Assembly: GCA_021781255.1 (NCBI GenBank)
Contig: JAJXXG010001281.1
Location: 1-5,434 of the forward strand
Length of the DNA: 5,434 nucleotides
Reading direction: 5' to 3'
Source: Acidobacteriota bacterium
GTDB lineage: Bacteria; Acidobacteriota; Terriglobia; Terriglobales; Acidobacteriaceae
In this document: positions 5,423 through 5,434 of the stretch, in pieces
Layout of the letters: each line of letters opens with the position of its first letter
Numbering within the stretch: the stretch's first letter is position 1
Position numbers and translations under genes: made by a program
Notes under the pieces: generated by a model
What the model was told of the DNA's origin: nothing
The model's database searches: none
Seen by the model: only the letters and a program-made list of their open reading frames with translations

Positions 5423-5434
5423 GGGTGTGAAGGG

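Larger units (their letters stand above)
4872..5434. other. Gene-free right end of the window with repeats and hairpins
   Basis: No convincing gene lies in these roughly 560 bases. The longest open frame (5123-5335, plus, 70 codons) lies across two hairpins and a repeat copy, has no ribosome binding site and no family resemblance. The region holds the second copy of the dispersed repeat (about 4966-5280), two adjacent hairpins (5087-5131 and 5146-5182) and a consensus -35 hexamer at the edge. No convincing intrinsic terminator is visible directly after the Sel1 gene. Confidence 0.6.

Noticed and set aside
1..5434. Possible CRISPR array, tRNA, rRNA, insertion sequence or toxin-antitoxin pair
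   Set aside because: No regularly spaced direct repeats, no cloverleaf or rRNA-like segments, no transposase or integrase motifs, and no overlapping small gene pair were found on either strand.

Overview
The window most resembles a piece of an Acidobacteriota chromosome (probably Acidobacteriaceae or a relative). It is moderately GC-rich and carries single-gene units with long, repeat-bearing intergenic gaps. The small basic protein with a C-terminal SAEARKKIADAQRRRWAK-type helix and the short Sel1-repeat secreted protein are both of kinds I associate with that phylum. This assignment is recognition by eye, not a database result.

Layout from left to right. (1) 1-87, minus strand: the first 29 codons of a gene running off the left edge, probably a DNA-3-methyladenine glycosylase of the AlkA/HhH-GPD type. 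(2) 88-412: a gene-free divergent spacer. (3) 413-1864, plus: a complete aldehyde dehydrogenase with all catalytic residues and a good Shine-Dalgarno. (4) 1865-2064: a short spacer with an inverted repeat and a short coding-looking frame of unknown meaning. (5) 2065-2307, minus: an 80-residue coiled-coil plus basic-tail protein, possibly nucleic-acid binding. (6) 2308-2841: a gene-free stretch of about 530 bp holding one diverged copy of a dispersed repeat and, at its right end, a long hairpin at the 3' end of glyA. (7) 2842-4152, minus: complete glyA, serine hydroxymethyltransferase. (8) 4153-4259: a divergent promoter region. (9) 4260-4871, plus: an exported Sel1-repeat (TPR-like) protein. 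(10) 4872-5434: a gene-free stretch with a second copy of the dispersed repeat, two adjacent strong hairpins sharing a GGGATGG/CCATCCC arm, and a consensus -35 hexamer at the very edge.

The genes do not form an operon or one pathway: orientations alternate and each gene has its own spacer. GlyA is central one-carbon metabolism, the aldehyde dehydrogenase is a general catabolic or detoxifying enzyme, and the others are a probable repair enzyme, a small basic protein and an exported repeat protein.

I do not see a new defence, mobile or biosynthetic system. The signals most worth a second look are non-genic. All three minus-strand genes have a TANNNT box 6-7 nt before the ATG and no Shine-Dalgarno, which suggests leaderless transcripts. 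There is also a collinear, diverged repeat pair, a tandem hairpin pair inside one copy, and a long hairpin after glyA that pairs better as minus-strand RNA.
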